NCBI GenBank assembly: GCA_007859835.1
Contig: SJPJ01000001.1
Location: 3,095,922-3,159,921 of the forward strand
DNA: 64,000 nucleotides
Direction of reading: 5' to 3'
From: Novipirellula herctigrandis
GTDB lineage: Bacteria; Planctomycetota; Planctomycetia; Pirellulales; Pirellulaceae
The notes under the pieces are model-generated. The model did not search any database and was not told the DNA's origin. It saw nothing but the letters and a program-made list of their open reading frames with translations. Position numbers and translations under genes: made by a program. Below are positions 54,607 through 62,573 of this stretch, piece by piece. Each line of letters opens with the position of its first letter. Position 1 is the first letter of the stretch.

Positions 54607-54876
54607 TTATGCCAAAAAAGCAGGTGACAAACCTTCAGCAGGCCGTGCAATGATGTGGCTTCCCACAAGTTCACCGACTTGGGCCGCCGCATTAGCGCCC
54701 GCTTCGACCGCAGCACGAACGCTTCCGACGTCTCCGCTGACAATCGTTGTTACGTAAGCGCCGCCAATGTCGACTCGCTTCACGATTTGAACATTCGCAG
54801 CCTTCGCCATCGCGTCAGTTGCTTCGACCAGTGCCAACAATCCTTTGGTTTCAATCAAACCAATTGCATCGTTCAT
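54607..54876 (-). CDS. BMC-H shell hexamer protein, first
   Basis: 89 residues: NDAIGLIETKGLLALVEATD, AAVEAGANAAAQVGELVGSH and IIARP are standard for BMC-H. The pore loop reads DIGGAYVT instead of the KVGSGLV form found in the neighbouring BMC-H, so the two hexamers probably have different pores. It ends with a short tail, AEGLSPAFLA. Confidence 0.95.
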   Translation of the reverse strand: MNDAIGLIETKGLLALVEATDAMAKAANVQIVKRVDIGGAYVTTIVSGDVGSVRAAVEAGANAAAQVGELVGSHIIARPAEGLSPAFLA

Positions 54877-54940
54877 AGTAAAAATCTTCTATTAAAAAAG
54901 TTGTAATCGAGGTAGTTCGAACTCGGAGGGGAGAAACAGC

Positions 54941-55240
54941 TTATTTCTTTGCTGCCGCTGCAGCGACTTTGAGAACCTTGCCGAGGTCGTCGTGAGGTCG
55001 TGGGATCACTTGCACCGACATCACTTCGCCGAGACGACCCGCAGCCGCAGCACCTGCATCGGTCGCTGCTTTGACAGCAGCAACGTCACCGGTCACAAAC
55101 GCGCTAACCAGTCCGCTGCCAACTTTGTCCCAACCAAGGAACTGGACGTTGGCGGCCTTCATCATTGCATCGGAAGCTTCCACGAGAGCGATAAAGCCCT
55201 TCGTTTCGATCATGCCGAGCGCTTCACTTACTTTTGCCAT
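54941..55240 (-). CDS. BMC-H shell hexamer protein, second
   Basis: 99 residues: [20 protein letters not shown], the canonical pore loop [11 protein letters not shown], and [13 protein letters not shown]. The tail is longer than in the first ([14 protein letters not shown]), alanine-rich and basic. It follows pduL by 83 bases. Probably the major facet protein by its canonical pore. Confidence 0.95.
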   Translation of the reverse strand: MAKVSEALGMIETKGFIALVEASDAMMKAANVQFLGWDKVGSGLVSAFVTGDVAAVKAATDAGAAAAGRLGEVMSVQVIPRPHDDLGKVLKVAAAAAKK

Positions 55241-55323
55241 AGGATTTTTGCCTTAGGGAAAGAGGGAAAAGAGAGAATTCAAAATTTTGCTATCTGGAAC
55301 TCACAAGGAGCTTCCGTTGGTTT

Positions 55324-56055
55324 CTACTTTTTCTTGCAGCCGCATGAGTCTTTGCGAAGGAGAATCTCCGTCGCGGCTTCTAAGTTACATGCGTTGCCTT
55401 CATCAGTGTCGATGTGAACTTCAAGCTTGGCGTCTTTGTCTGCTCGGACCAAAACGTCCTCAAAAATGACGCCGCACTCTTTGCTCTTGACCACCAATTG
55501 CATTTTCTCGCTGTTCTTAACGCCGTAGTGATCGGCGTCAGCGAAATTCATGTGAACGTGACGGGCGGCTCGAATCACTCCATGATCAAGCTTCACCGTC
55601 CCGGCAGGCCCCACCAGGACACAACCAGGGGTGTCATGAATGTGACCACTGTGGCGAACCGGTGCATCAATACCGAGCGAAATCGAATCGGTTAACGCCA
55701 ACTCAACCTGGCTAAAGGGACGTGTCGGCCCTAGGACTCGCACATTGGGCAGCATTCGCCGACGAGGACCAACAACCATGACCGTTTGCTTAGCCGCATA
55801 AAATCCGTCTTGGTAAAGATCTTTGTCCGGTTCAAGTTTGCTGCCTGCACCAAAGAGCATTTCCACATGCTCATCGGTTAAATGCACGTGCCGAGCGGAA
55901 ATACTCACTCGCAAATTTGGTTGGCCGTCGACCCATCCTGGAGGGCTAAAACCCGAAAGCGAGTCGGCAACCTTCGCGGGTGCCGCGTCACGCGTTCCGC
56001 GAATCACATTACGCACGAGTGCTTCGATTTGACTGCGGTCAATAGTTTGCGTCAT
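55324..56055 (-). CDS. pduL: Phosphotransacylase PduL
   Basis: 243 residues from ATG at 56055. It converts acyl-CoA and phosphate to acyl phosphate and CoA, recycling CoA inside the shell. Zinc-binding histidine motifs are VSISARHVHLTDEHVEMLFG, HSGHIHDTPGCVLVGPAG and RAARHVHMNFADADHYGV. The N-terminus IDRSQIEALVRNVIRG is tag-like, followed by a linker to SPPGWVDGQP. The start lies one base after the deoR stop, so it is translationally linked with the regulator. The last residues CGCKKK are cysteine-rich. Confidence 0.95.
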   Translation of the reverse strand: MTQTIDRSQIEALVRNVIRGTRDAAPAKVADSLSGFSPPGWVDGQPNLRVSISARHVHLTDEHVEMLFGAGSKLEPDKDLYQDGFYAAKQTVMVVGPRRRMLPNVRVLGPTRPFSQVELALTDSISLGIDAPVRHSGHIHDTPGCVLVGPAGTVKLDHGVIRAARHVHMNFADADHYGVKNSEKMQLVVKSKECGVIFEDVLVRADKDAKLEVHIDTDEGNACNLEAATEILLRKDSCGCKKK

Positions 56056-56056
56056 C

Positions 56057-56881
56057 TTAGTTTTGGTCTCTTGTTTTCTGTTCTGGTTTGGTTGGCTGTT
56101 CTCGATTGGACGCATCGGGGACCTTTGCCAAGACTAGTCCGACCCCTGCCGTTTCCAATCGCTGTTTCCACTCAGAATGGATACCTGAGTCGGTGACGAG
56201 GGCGTTCACATCACCCAATCCGCAAATCCGACTCAAGCTGACTTTTCCGAACTTATTGCTGTCGCTCACAACAATCACTTGATCAGCGGCAGCGATCATC
56301 GCCTTTTCGCTTTCCACCAACATCATGTCGCTGTTAAAACAACCTCGCTCAGTAATTCCCGCGACGGACAAAAATAGCTTTCCTACACTCAACGTGCGGA
56401 GCATAGTGTCCGCCATCGGACCGATTGCAACGGCAGTCCGCCCACGAACACTTCCTCCGATCATGATCAAATCGATCGACTCACTCGAACTGAGCAAATG
56501 CGCGACTGGCAAACTGTTCGTCACCACTTGCAACGGTCGTTTGACCAAGTGGCGTGCCAATTCGTATGTCGTACTACCGCCGTCGAGTAGAATCGTGTCG
56601 TGATCTTCAACCAATTCCGATGCGATTCGCCCAATCGAACTTTTCGCTGCCCACATCGTGTCACGGCGATTACCGAACACACGCATCGTCGACGGACTAC
56701 CGGTCCAAAAAACGCCCCCGTGCGTTCGGCGGGCGTCGCCGGAATGTTCCAATTGCTCTAAATCTCGCCGGATCGTTGATTCGCTAACTTGGAGCGACTC
56801 GGCTAATTCGCCAAGCGCCACAAAACCACGCGTTTGGATCAGGCTTCGAAGTCGTTCGCGACGCGATTTGGTCTTCACCAT
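56057..56881 (-). CDS. DeoR-family transcriptional regulator of the BMC operon
   Basis: 274 residues. The winged helix is classical: GFVALGELAESLQVSESTIR and DLEQLEHSGDARRTHGG. The sugar-phosphate sensing domain has ILLDGGSTTYELARHL and the ending KFGKVSLSRICGLGDVNALV. Usually such proteins repress and are released by a sugar phosphate; here fuculose-1-phosphate, rhamnulose-1-phosphate or DHAP are candidates by pathway. It is the first gene of the operon and is preceded by three copies of a 12-bp motif that may be its operator, so it is likely to be autoregulated. Confidence 0.93.
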   Translation of the reverse strand: MVKTKSRRERLRSLIQTRGFVALGELAESLQVSESTIRRDLEQLEHSGDARRTHGGVFWTGSPSTMRVFGNRRDTMWAAKSSIGRIASELVEDHDTILLDGGSTTYELARHLVKRPLQVVTNSLPVAHLLSSSESIDLIMIGGSVRGRTAVAIGPMADTMLRTLSVGKLFLSVAGITERGCFNSDMMLVESEKAMIAAADQVIVVSDSNKFGKVSLSRICGLGDVNALVTDSGIHSEWKQRLETAGVGLVLAKVPDASNREQPTKPEQKTRDQN

Positions 56882-57215
56882 TTCATCATTGCCGGTGGTT
56901 TCCCCACCAACGAACCCCGAATTTACCTAAGTCACACAAATTCCAATAATGATAGTTTTCCGTCATTTTTGGAAGAAAGCAATCGCAAACACTCATTTTT
57001 GGAAGATTTTAATCAATTATCGAGCTAAATATGAAAGAAACCAGTCACCCAAGTGTTCACCCGTACCCATCCTAGCAAAGAGCACGGGGTCCAATCGCGT
57101 GGTTCTCGGTGCGCAGGCAGGAATCGCGAAAAGGCTTCGATTGCATATTGTTCGATTGCCATATTGAATGGATACCCGCTTTATAAACGGGCACCATTGG
57201 AGAAAAGCCTGATAC
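56882..57215. other. Intergenic region upstream of the BMC operon
   Basis: 334 bases between the MutS-like gene (ends here) and deoR, both on the minus strand. The deoR-proximal part is AT-rich and holds the putative operator repeats. The rest has no gene. Confidence 0.5.
56941..57004. promoter_or_regulatory. Putative DeoR operator, three 12-bp motif copies
   Basis: TCATTTTTGGAA occurs at 56963-56974 and again at 56993-57004 in direct orientation; both are followed by GA. A third, inverted copy with one mismatch (TTCCAATAATGA) is at 56941-56952. The first two from the left form an inverted repeat with 10 bases between, centres 22 bases apart. The site is 60-124 bases upstream of the deoR start, where the operon promoter must lie. 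Confidence 0.6.
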
Positions 57216-59159
57216 TTACAGACCGACCATTTCGAGAAGCCGCAGGGCATTGGTCGTGGGGGAGACGCCATGGCGCATCTTGTAGTCGAACGTCATCGTG
57301 TCGTTGCCCGCGTCATCTTTGATGATCGTTTCGCGGAAATGCACCGTTTGGGCGATCGCACTCAGCTCCGGCTCATCGGCCAGTTCCAAATCATGTGTGC
57401 TAATCGCACCGATCGCATTCAAATTCACTAGATGGCGAAGCACTTGAACCACCGCGATTTGGCGTTCGCGACTATTGGTACCCTGAAGAATCTCATCAAG
57501 CAAAAATAGCAGCACACGATCAGGCTTTGTTGACAACCGGCGTGCGTGGTCGACCACTTGTTTGAGCTGATGCAATTCCGCCATGTAAAACGACACACCC
57601 TCACTCAGGTTGTCGCTAACTCGGATACTGGTGGCCAATTCCATTGAGGGAAGCGAAAAGGCCTCGGCACAAACGGGGGCTCCCGTACCCGCGAGCGCAA
57701 CATTCAAGCCAATACTGCGAAGCATCGTGCTTTTGCCAGACATATTGCTTCCCGTGACCAATAATAGCGTCCCTGATGGACCGACCGAAACGTCATTGGC
57801 AACGCGGACTTCATCGCCAAGCAGCGGATGACCGATCGCCGTGGCGATTAGGTTTGCATGACCTTCACTGACCGGTTGCCAATCAGGCTTCGTCCAATTT
57901 GGATTTTCATCTCGCACGGCTGCGAGCGAAACAAGGGCTTCGAATTGGCCGAGTGCCTCGAACCAACCTGTGACGGCATCACCATATTGCGATTGCCATT
58001 GCTCAAGTCGACCAAGCACCCGCACATCCCATAACCCAAACGCTTGCAGGGGCAAATACAGCAGGAACGTTGCGGCCGATTGACGAAGCCCTCCTGCGGA
58101 TGCAACCTTTTGCAACGCCCGCATTCCTTCGGCAGCGGAACGTTCACCGGAAAGCAATGTATTGCGAATTTGACCAAGCATTGACACAGAACTATGCCCC
58201 GAATCGGTCGGCAACCAATCCGCTGCGGTAAACAATTCGGCATAGTCGGCCACGGCGCTACGGCTAGCCATTGCGATTGAAAAAATGCCATGTGCTGGAC
58301 CTAGCACGACACTGGTGACAATCAGGTTGATAAACCCCAAAGCGACCAGTCCCATCAAACTTGCCCTGGCTAGGTCCCCAGCAATCATGTGCAACGCACC
58401 TCCAGCGATTCCAATCACAAAGACACTCGCTGCGATGGCGGAGACGTTCGACCATATGGAAAGCCAAGCTCGCGACTCGAGCCAACGATCCCCCGACGCC
58501 CATTGGGCAAATCGATCGGGATCGCCGCTACTTTCGGCGACCTTTCGTGAGAGCATGTAAAATCGCAGACGTTCGTCACGAAGCGGGGCCAATGCATCGA
58601 TTGCTCGAGTCCGTTGGGTGGCCTCCGCAGCGATTGCACCGCCGGTTAACCAGGATGCCAACGTACGGATGCCTGGGGTCGTTGCGGTCATCGATACCAA
58701 ATGGAATAGCGATGCCTTGCCAAGCAAATCCAAGTCGCCCGCGACGTCACGCTGATCTTCGGAAAGATCAACCTCAGCAAGTTTCCGAGACAACGTGGCG
58801 GTTGCCAATCGATCCCAATCTCGCTCGACTCTCGCGATCAAACGCCGAACAACGGATCGTTCACGGCGAAGCGATTCGAGACGGTCGCGAAGTGGTTCGT
58901 TGAGGATGACCGCCAAGATAAAACCTGCAAAAGTGACCCATCCAATCGGTCCTGCCGCAGGGAGGTCGCCCGCATAACCCACGACAAAAAAAACGAGGGC
59001 CAAAAGGAACAACGCAACGCGGATCGTTCCAAACGTGCGATCACGTCGTTTCAGTTCGCCGCGATCCGTTTCAATCCGTGCAAGGTGTGAGCGATATCGT
59101 GAGTGGGCTTCGCTTGAGCTGCCGACGTCCGTGGGTGAATTGGCATTGGAGTCGATCAA
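57216..59159 (-). CDS. Membrane-anchored MutS-like ATPase
   Basis: 647 residues from a TTG start that overlaps the upstream TGA (TTGA). The C-terminal part is the MutS ATPase domain: Walker A VTGSNMSGKSTMLRSIGLN near residue 470, VCAEAFSLPSMELATSIRVS, Walker B region FLLDEILQGTNSRERQIAV, and the ISTHDLELAD switch. The MutS mismatch-recognition domains are absent. Instead the N-terminal 90 residues hold two membrane helices (VALFLLALVFFVVGYAGDLP; GWVTFAGFILAVI) and more hydrophobic stretches near 230-290. It is not a mismatch repair protein in the usual sense. Role unknown; membrane-linked DNA or ATP-driven process. Confidence 0.9.
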   Translation of the reverse strand: MIDSNANSPTDVGSSSEAHSRYRSHLARIETDRGELKRRDRTFGTIRVALFLLALVFFVVGYAGDLPAAGPIGWVTFAGFILAVILNEPLRDRLESLRRERSVVRRLIARVERDWDRLATATLSRKLAEVDLSEDQRDVAGDLDLLGKASLFHLVSMTATTPGIRTLASWLTGGAIAAEATQRTRAIDALAPLRDERLRFYMLSRKVAESSGDPDRFAQWASGDRWLESRAWLSIWSNVSAIAASVFVIGIAGGALHMIAGDLARASLMGLVALGFINLIVTSVVLGPAHGIFSIAMASRSAVADYAELFTAADWLPTDSGHSSVSMLGQIRNTLLSGERSAAEGMRALQKVASAGGLRQSAATFLLYLPLQAFGLWDVRVLGRLEQWQSQYGDAVTGWFEALGQFEALVSLAAVRDENPNWTKPDWQPVSEGHANLIATAIGHPLLGDEVRVANDVSVGPSGTLLLVTGSNMSGKSTMLRSIGLNVALAGTGAPVCAEAFSLPSMELATSIRVSDNLSEGVSFYMAELHQLKQVVDHARRLSTKPDRVLLFLLDEILQGTNSRERQIAVVQVLRHLVNLNAIGAISTHDLELADEPELSAIAQTVHFRETIIKDDAGNDTMTFDYKMRHGVSPTTNALRLLEMVGL

Positions 59160-60835
59160 GCGGGTTCACCTTCAATTGGCGAGGGGGCAATCGAAGACGG
59201 TACAATCGGCGATCTTCGAAACGGCAAAATGGATGTATCTGAAACCACTTTCGTGGCAATCCGATCTTGTAAGTTGGGACGGAAAATCGTCAGCAGCAGA
59301 AGCGGCAGGAACCATGCGATGTACAAGCCGCCACCGTAACCATGCCAAAATTGGGCTCCCACCATCACGGCAGCAGAGCAACCAATCAGCGTGCCAAGAT
59401 TCTTTTGTGCCGGCCACGCGGCCAAAAACGAACAGAGAATCACAAAAGCAACAATCACCGGCAATCGCCAGATGGGGTTCCAACCAAGCCCCCAAATCCC
59501 GCCAAGGTTGTCTGCTTTTCGCTCAGGCAAGAACAGACCAAACATCGCTCGCAAATGATCAATAATCGATTCGGTACCGGCAAAGGAAAGCAGAATCATC
59601 AACAGACCTAGCATCGCGCCGACGCCAAGAACAAACCGCCATACGCCGCGGCGCCAATAGAAACTGATCCATAGCGGCAACAGGAATAGCGGATAGTAGA
59701 CGAGCCCTGATGCGAGTCCAAAAAAGATGCCCGCCAGCAACGGTTTGCGATACGAAAGGACGGCCCAAAGCAGCAACGCAGCAGGGAGCGCATGGTCGAC
59801 TCGGCCAGTCATCTGGGCGGTATAAGGCAGCATCAAGTAAAGCGTCGCGCAGCCTACACCGGCTTTCATGTTGCTAAAGTGCCAGTTTCCAATCAGAACG
59901 ATGCCAACGACAATCGCCCCGTGGGCAAAAATCGCTAACACTTTCGCAAGGGTTGCTAAATGTGCTTGCGATTCGGAAAGCTTTGCTTCTTCGGTTGGCG
60001 ACCCAGCAGCCAAAGCATCGGTGACGGGCCGAGTCGGAATGGCCGGCAACATGTTCATCAAGGCATAACCGGGCCCCAATTTGGGTCCCTGTTCGATTTG
60101 GATTCGTGGAGTGCTATAGACAATATTGGCCATCATGAAGATGAACAACGAAACGCCGATAAAGGTCAACCCACCGCTCGTTAAGTTTGGATCGAGTTGT
60201 GGCCGGCGGACCATTAACGGGTCGAGCAGTAAGCGAATCAGAATCAAGAATTGGACAAAGAACAAATAGATGAATCCGAATCGGCGAATCGATTGCGGGT
60301 CGACCGCCGTTCGGTGCGGTTGGGAATCATCGTGATCGCCCCCAGGATTCGCATTTGCCACCGGTATTGAACCTTCGGTATCGGGCAAATCGGCCCCGAT
60401 TTTTTGCTCTTGGGAAAGCCCGATCTCTTGCGGAATCATCCCCAACAACGAAACAAACATTTCGGATTGTTGGACCGTTGAATCGTGTGTCGATTCACCC
60501 AACGCCGCATCGCTGCTAAGCGGATTAGGTATCGGGGCATTATTCTCACCCGACGCATTCTCATTCGTGTCTTGTGGTGGCGAGGTGTCAGGGAACACCG
60601 GTTCGGGGTGCCGTTGGGCGACGACTTCCGATTCGATCTCGTCGATCTGGCGGCGCCAACCTTCATGGACCATCAACAATCCAGGCGCGAGCAAGATCAA
60701 GAGGATGATGTCGAGATTGCGAATGCTCCAAAAACGATGAAAGACAAAGAACAAGCCGATCGTAAGAAACGACGACAAGTAAACCCAAGTGGTTGGGTCA
60801 GGACGTTTGTAATAGAGCAGAATTTCGCTCATCAA
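59156..60835 (-). CDS. Polytopic membrane protein, function unknown
   Basis: 559 residues; start MMSEILLYYKRPDPTTWVYL. About ten or more hydrophobic segments; a long acidic, polar loop (about 85-170) follows the second helix. Motif-like stretches are TGRVDHALPAALLLWAVLSY and GLGWNPIWRLPVIVAFVILC. Build and RVDHALPA recall integral membrane glycosyltransferase-like proteins, but no catalytic motif can be shown. It overlaps the MutS-like gene by 4 bases, so both are translated together. Confidence 0.75.
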   Translation of the reverse strand: MMSEILLYYKRPDPTTWVYLSSFLTIGLFFVFHRFWSIRNLDIILLILLAPGLLMVHEGWRRQIDEIESEVVAQRHPEPVFPDTSPPQDTNENASGENNAPIPNPLSSDAALGESTHDSTVQQSEMFVSLLGMIPQEIGLSQEQKIGADLPDTEGSIPVANANPGGDHDDSQPHRTAVDPQSIRRFGFIYLFFVQFLILIRLLLDPLMVRRPQLDPNLTSGGLTFIGVSLFIFMMANIVYSTPRIQIEQGPKLGPGYALMNMLPAIPTRPVTDALAAGSPTEEAKLSESQAHLATLAKVLAIFAHGAIVVGIVLIGNWHFSNMKAGVGCATLYLMLPYTAQMTGRVDHALPAALLLWAVLSYRKPLLAGIFFGLASGLVYYPLFLLPLWISFYWRRGVWRFVLGVGAMLGLLMILLSFAGTESIIDHLRAMFGLFLPERKADNLGGIWGLGWNPIWRLPVIVAFVILCSFLAAWPAQKNLGTLIGCSAAVMVGAQFWHGYGGGLYIAWFLPLLLLTIFRPNLQDRIATKVVSDTSILPFRRSPIVPSSIAPSPIEGEPA

Positions 60836-60940
60836 CTAAAAGCAACGTTCGTTGCCGCTCGCTTTCACGCCACTTGAGAAAAAAGGGAAAAAACACACGC
60901 TATAGGATACGGTGATTCGCGTTCACTGAAAAGCACGCCG

Positions 60941-60948
60941 TCAAGCTG
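60941..60948 (+). repeat. Left 8-bp target-site duplication
   Basis: TCAAGCTG directly flanks the left end of the IS and is repeated at the right end. Confidence 0.85.
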
Positions 60949-60969
60949 GTGTCTGACCAAACTTTCTGG
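60949..60969 (+). repeat. Left terminal inverted repeat of the IS
   Basis: GTGTCTGACC followed by AAACTTTCTGG; pairs with 62523-62543 with 16 of 21 matches. Confidence 0.8.
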
Positions 60970-60975
60970 ACGATT

Positions 60976-62400
60976 CTAAGCAGCGATTTTTGCAGGTATT
61001 TCCCAATACTTTTCCCATAGGTCACTCGCATCGAGGGCGGCAATGTTCATCAGATACTCGGCATTCGCAAAGTCCCAGCGGCGACCGCGACCTTTGATTC
61101 GCTGAGTCGTCGTTTTGCACTGTGCCTCAGTAGGACCACTTCCAATTTGGATCCCCCGCTCGCGAAACTCTCGGTAACGAATGATGGCTCGACGCTCCGC
61201 AGCGTAGCCGATTAGGTGTTCCAACGCTTCGAGCTTGCGACCGCGGCAGTCACCTTTCTGAGCGACTAACTCACTCAGCAGCGAGTCGATCCCTCGATTC
61301 ATCAATACGTCCATCAACGAGTCAAGCCACTTCGCTCCTGCCTCGTCGTCGCCGTACATTTCACGACGCGCCTTCTGGGCGTTATCCTTCAAGTGGTAGT
61401 AGTCCAGGTTGATCTCGTCGACAAGGTGATGAAACTCAAGTTGATTGCGTATCCAAGGAGCTCCATCGATATTGGCAATCGATTCAGTGGCCTGATTCAG
61501 TCCGATCGTCGTCGACAACGTTTGCAGCAATCGCCCGGTGACTTCGCAGTCACCTCGCGTCGAGATTACAAGACGATGCGTCTGTTGTTCGTCGTACGCA
61601 ACAACAATTCTTGCTTCTTTGTATTGTTGATCCGATCCGTTACGAAGCTTTGGTAGCGGGCGGCATTTCTTGCCACTGCGTTTTCGTTTGAATTTGATTG
61701 TTGCACGTCGTTTTCTCTTTTCCGCGTCAGTCACGACGGGGACTTTAACACCATCACATCCAATATAGACGCGAGTTTTCCGAGGTTTTCCGGGGGCTTC
61801 CGATTGTTCTGCCCGTTCTGATGCGTCGACGGCCAAGTCAGAAAGTGGCTTGTCGTCAATCACACAATCTGCCGAGGACCAACCAGGATCGATGCGGCCA
61901 CTGGTCAGTTGATTGGTAATCATACGTCCCTCGTACTCCACGATCTGACGCACACTTTCTCCGCTGATGTCGATCGATGCTAAACGAAACATATTCTCCG
62001 CCGTCTTGGCAAAGCTTGACGAACTTTGATTCAACCGACAGAGCATCTCACGCACACCGCGTGTAAAACTTTTCTCAGCTTCATCAAGCAAAGCATCGAT
62101 CGGAACGGAACATCCTTGATCTTCTATTGCCCATCGGACTCGCTTGAATTGTACACGACCGTTTTCGGTCAACACGCTGCGAAGTTGCCTACCCTTATTC
62201 CGAGCGCGAACTCCCGTCGTGCTCTTCGGAGGGGGAAAAAGCGGCTTCCGCCGCATCGATTTTCGCTTGCATGGTTGCTTCGTAAACCTGTTGTCTGAAG
62301 CGATCAAGTACTTGACGACTGATGCCTTCGCTGTCTTCGATCCAAACGCCATCGCGCGCATTGTCAACGGAATCGGCGACTGCGTTGAGCGTTGCTTCAA
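60976..62400 (-). CDS. ISKra4-family-like transposase, second frame
   Basis: The main catalytic frame, 474 residues if read from 62400, but the lead before about 62240 is antisense-like; the real product probably begins in the first frame and shifts into this one. DDE-type features are VYIGCDGVKVPVVTDAEKRK with the first aspartate, SIANIDGAPWIRNQ with the second, and the end GIQIGSGPTEAQCKTTTQRI with the glutamate, followed by KGRGRRWDFANAEYLMNIAA. This order and the GSG.TE style end match ISKra4-type transposases. Start of real translation depends on the frameshift site near 62235. Confidence 0.8.
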   Translation of the reverse strand: MKQRSTQSPIPLTMRAMAFGSKTAKASVVKYLIASDNRFTKQPCKRKSMRRKPLFPPPKSTTGVRARNKGRQLRSVLTENGRVQFKRVRWAIEDQGCSVPIDALLDEAEKSFTRGVREMLCRLNQSSSSFAKTAENMFRLASIDISGESVRQIVEYEGRMITNQLTSGRIDPGWSSADCVIDDKPLSDLAVDASERAEQSEAPGKPRKTRVYIGCDGVKVPVVTDAEKRKRRATIKFKRKRSGKKCRPLPKLRNGSDQQYKEARIVVAYDEQQTHRLVISTRGDCEVTGRLLQTLSTTIGLNQATESIANIDGAPWIRNQLEFHHLVDEINLDYYHLKDNAQKARREMYGDDEAGAKWLDSLMDVLMNRGIDSLLSELVAQKGDCRGRKLEALEHLIGYAAERRAIIRYREFRERGIQIGSGPTEAQCKTTTQRIKGRGRRWDFANAEYLMNIAALDASDLWEKYWEIPAKIAA

Positions 62401-62455
62401 ACTCCACCTGCAACTTCGCTCTCAAAGCATCGCGATCAATTTTTGAACTTTCCAT
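62195..62455 (-). CDS. Transposase first frame (N-terminal part)
   Basis: 86 residues, MESSKIDRDALRAKLQVEFE onward, helical. It ends in a stop shortly after the run GCTTTTTCCCCCTCC (minus strand, about 62228-62242). Reading on in the second frame after skipping one base gives a continuous transposase N-terminus (AAF then PPPKSTTGVRARNKGRQL). So either ribosomes shift +1 (or -2) at the T5C5 run, or a one-base expansion of a homopolymer has broken the gene. Confidence 0.7.
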   Translation of the reverse strand: MESSKIDRDALRAKLQVEFEATLNAVADSVDNARDGVWIEDSEGISRQVLDRFRQQVYEATMQAKIDAAEAAFSPSEEHDGSSRSE

Positions 62456-62522
62456 CGAACCGGTACCTCACAAAAAGAGAATTGAACTTTCCCCATATTA
62501 TGAGCCTTGCCCAGCTTTCGCG

Positions 62523-62543
62523 CCAGAGGTATTAGTCAGACAC
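62523..62543 (-). repeat. Right terminal inverted repeat of the IS
   Basis: On the minus strand it reads GTGTCTGACT then AATACCTCTGG; partner of 60949-60969. Confidence 0.8.
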
Positions 62544-62551
62544 TCAAGCTG
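62544..62551 (+). repeat. Right 8-bp target-site duplication
   Basis: TCAAGCTG, identical to 60941-60948. The base after each copy is also G, so a 9-bp reading is possible, but 8 aligns the two terminal repeats exactly. Confidence 0.85.
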
Positions 62552-62573
62552 GGGGTAGAGCCTCCGTCGAACC

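Larger units (their letters stand above)
60949..62543 (-). mobile_element. ISKra4-like insertion sequence, 1595 bp
   Basis: Bounded by imperfect terminal inverted repeats of about 21 bases (left starts GTGTCTGACCAAACTTTCTGG, right reads GTGTCTGACTAATACCTCTGG inwards; 16 of 21 match, first 9 exact) and by 8-bp direct repeats TCAAGCTG. It holds two overlapping frames coding for a transposase. Intact ends and a perfect target duplication point to a fairly recent insertion between the genes at 59156-60835 and 62574-63476. The family call rests on the transposase; the overlap frame needs +1 or -2 shift. Confidence 0.85.

Noticed and set aside
57216..59159. DNA mismatch repair protein MutS
   Set aside because: Mismatch-recognition and connector domains are missing and membrane helices are present.
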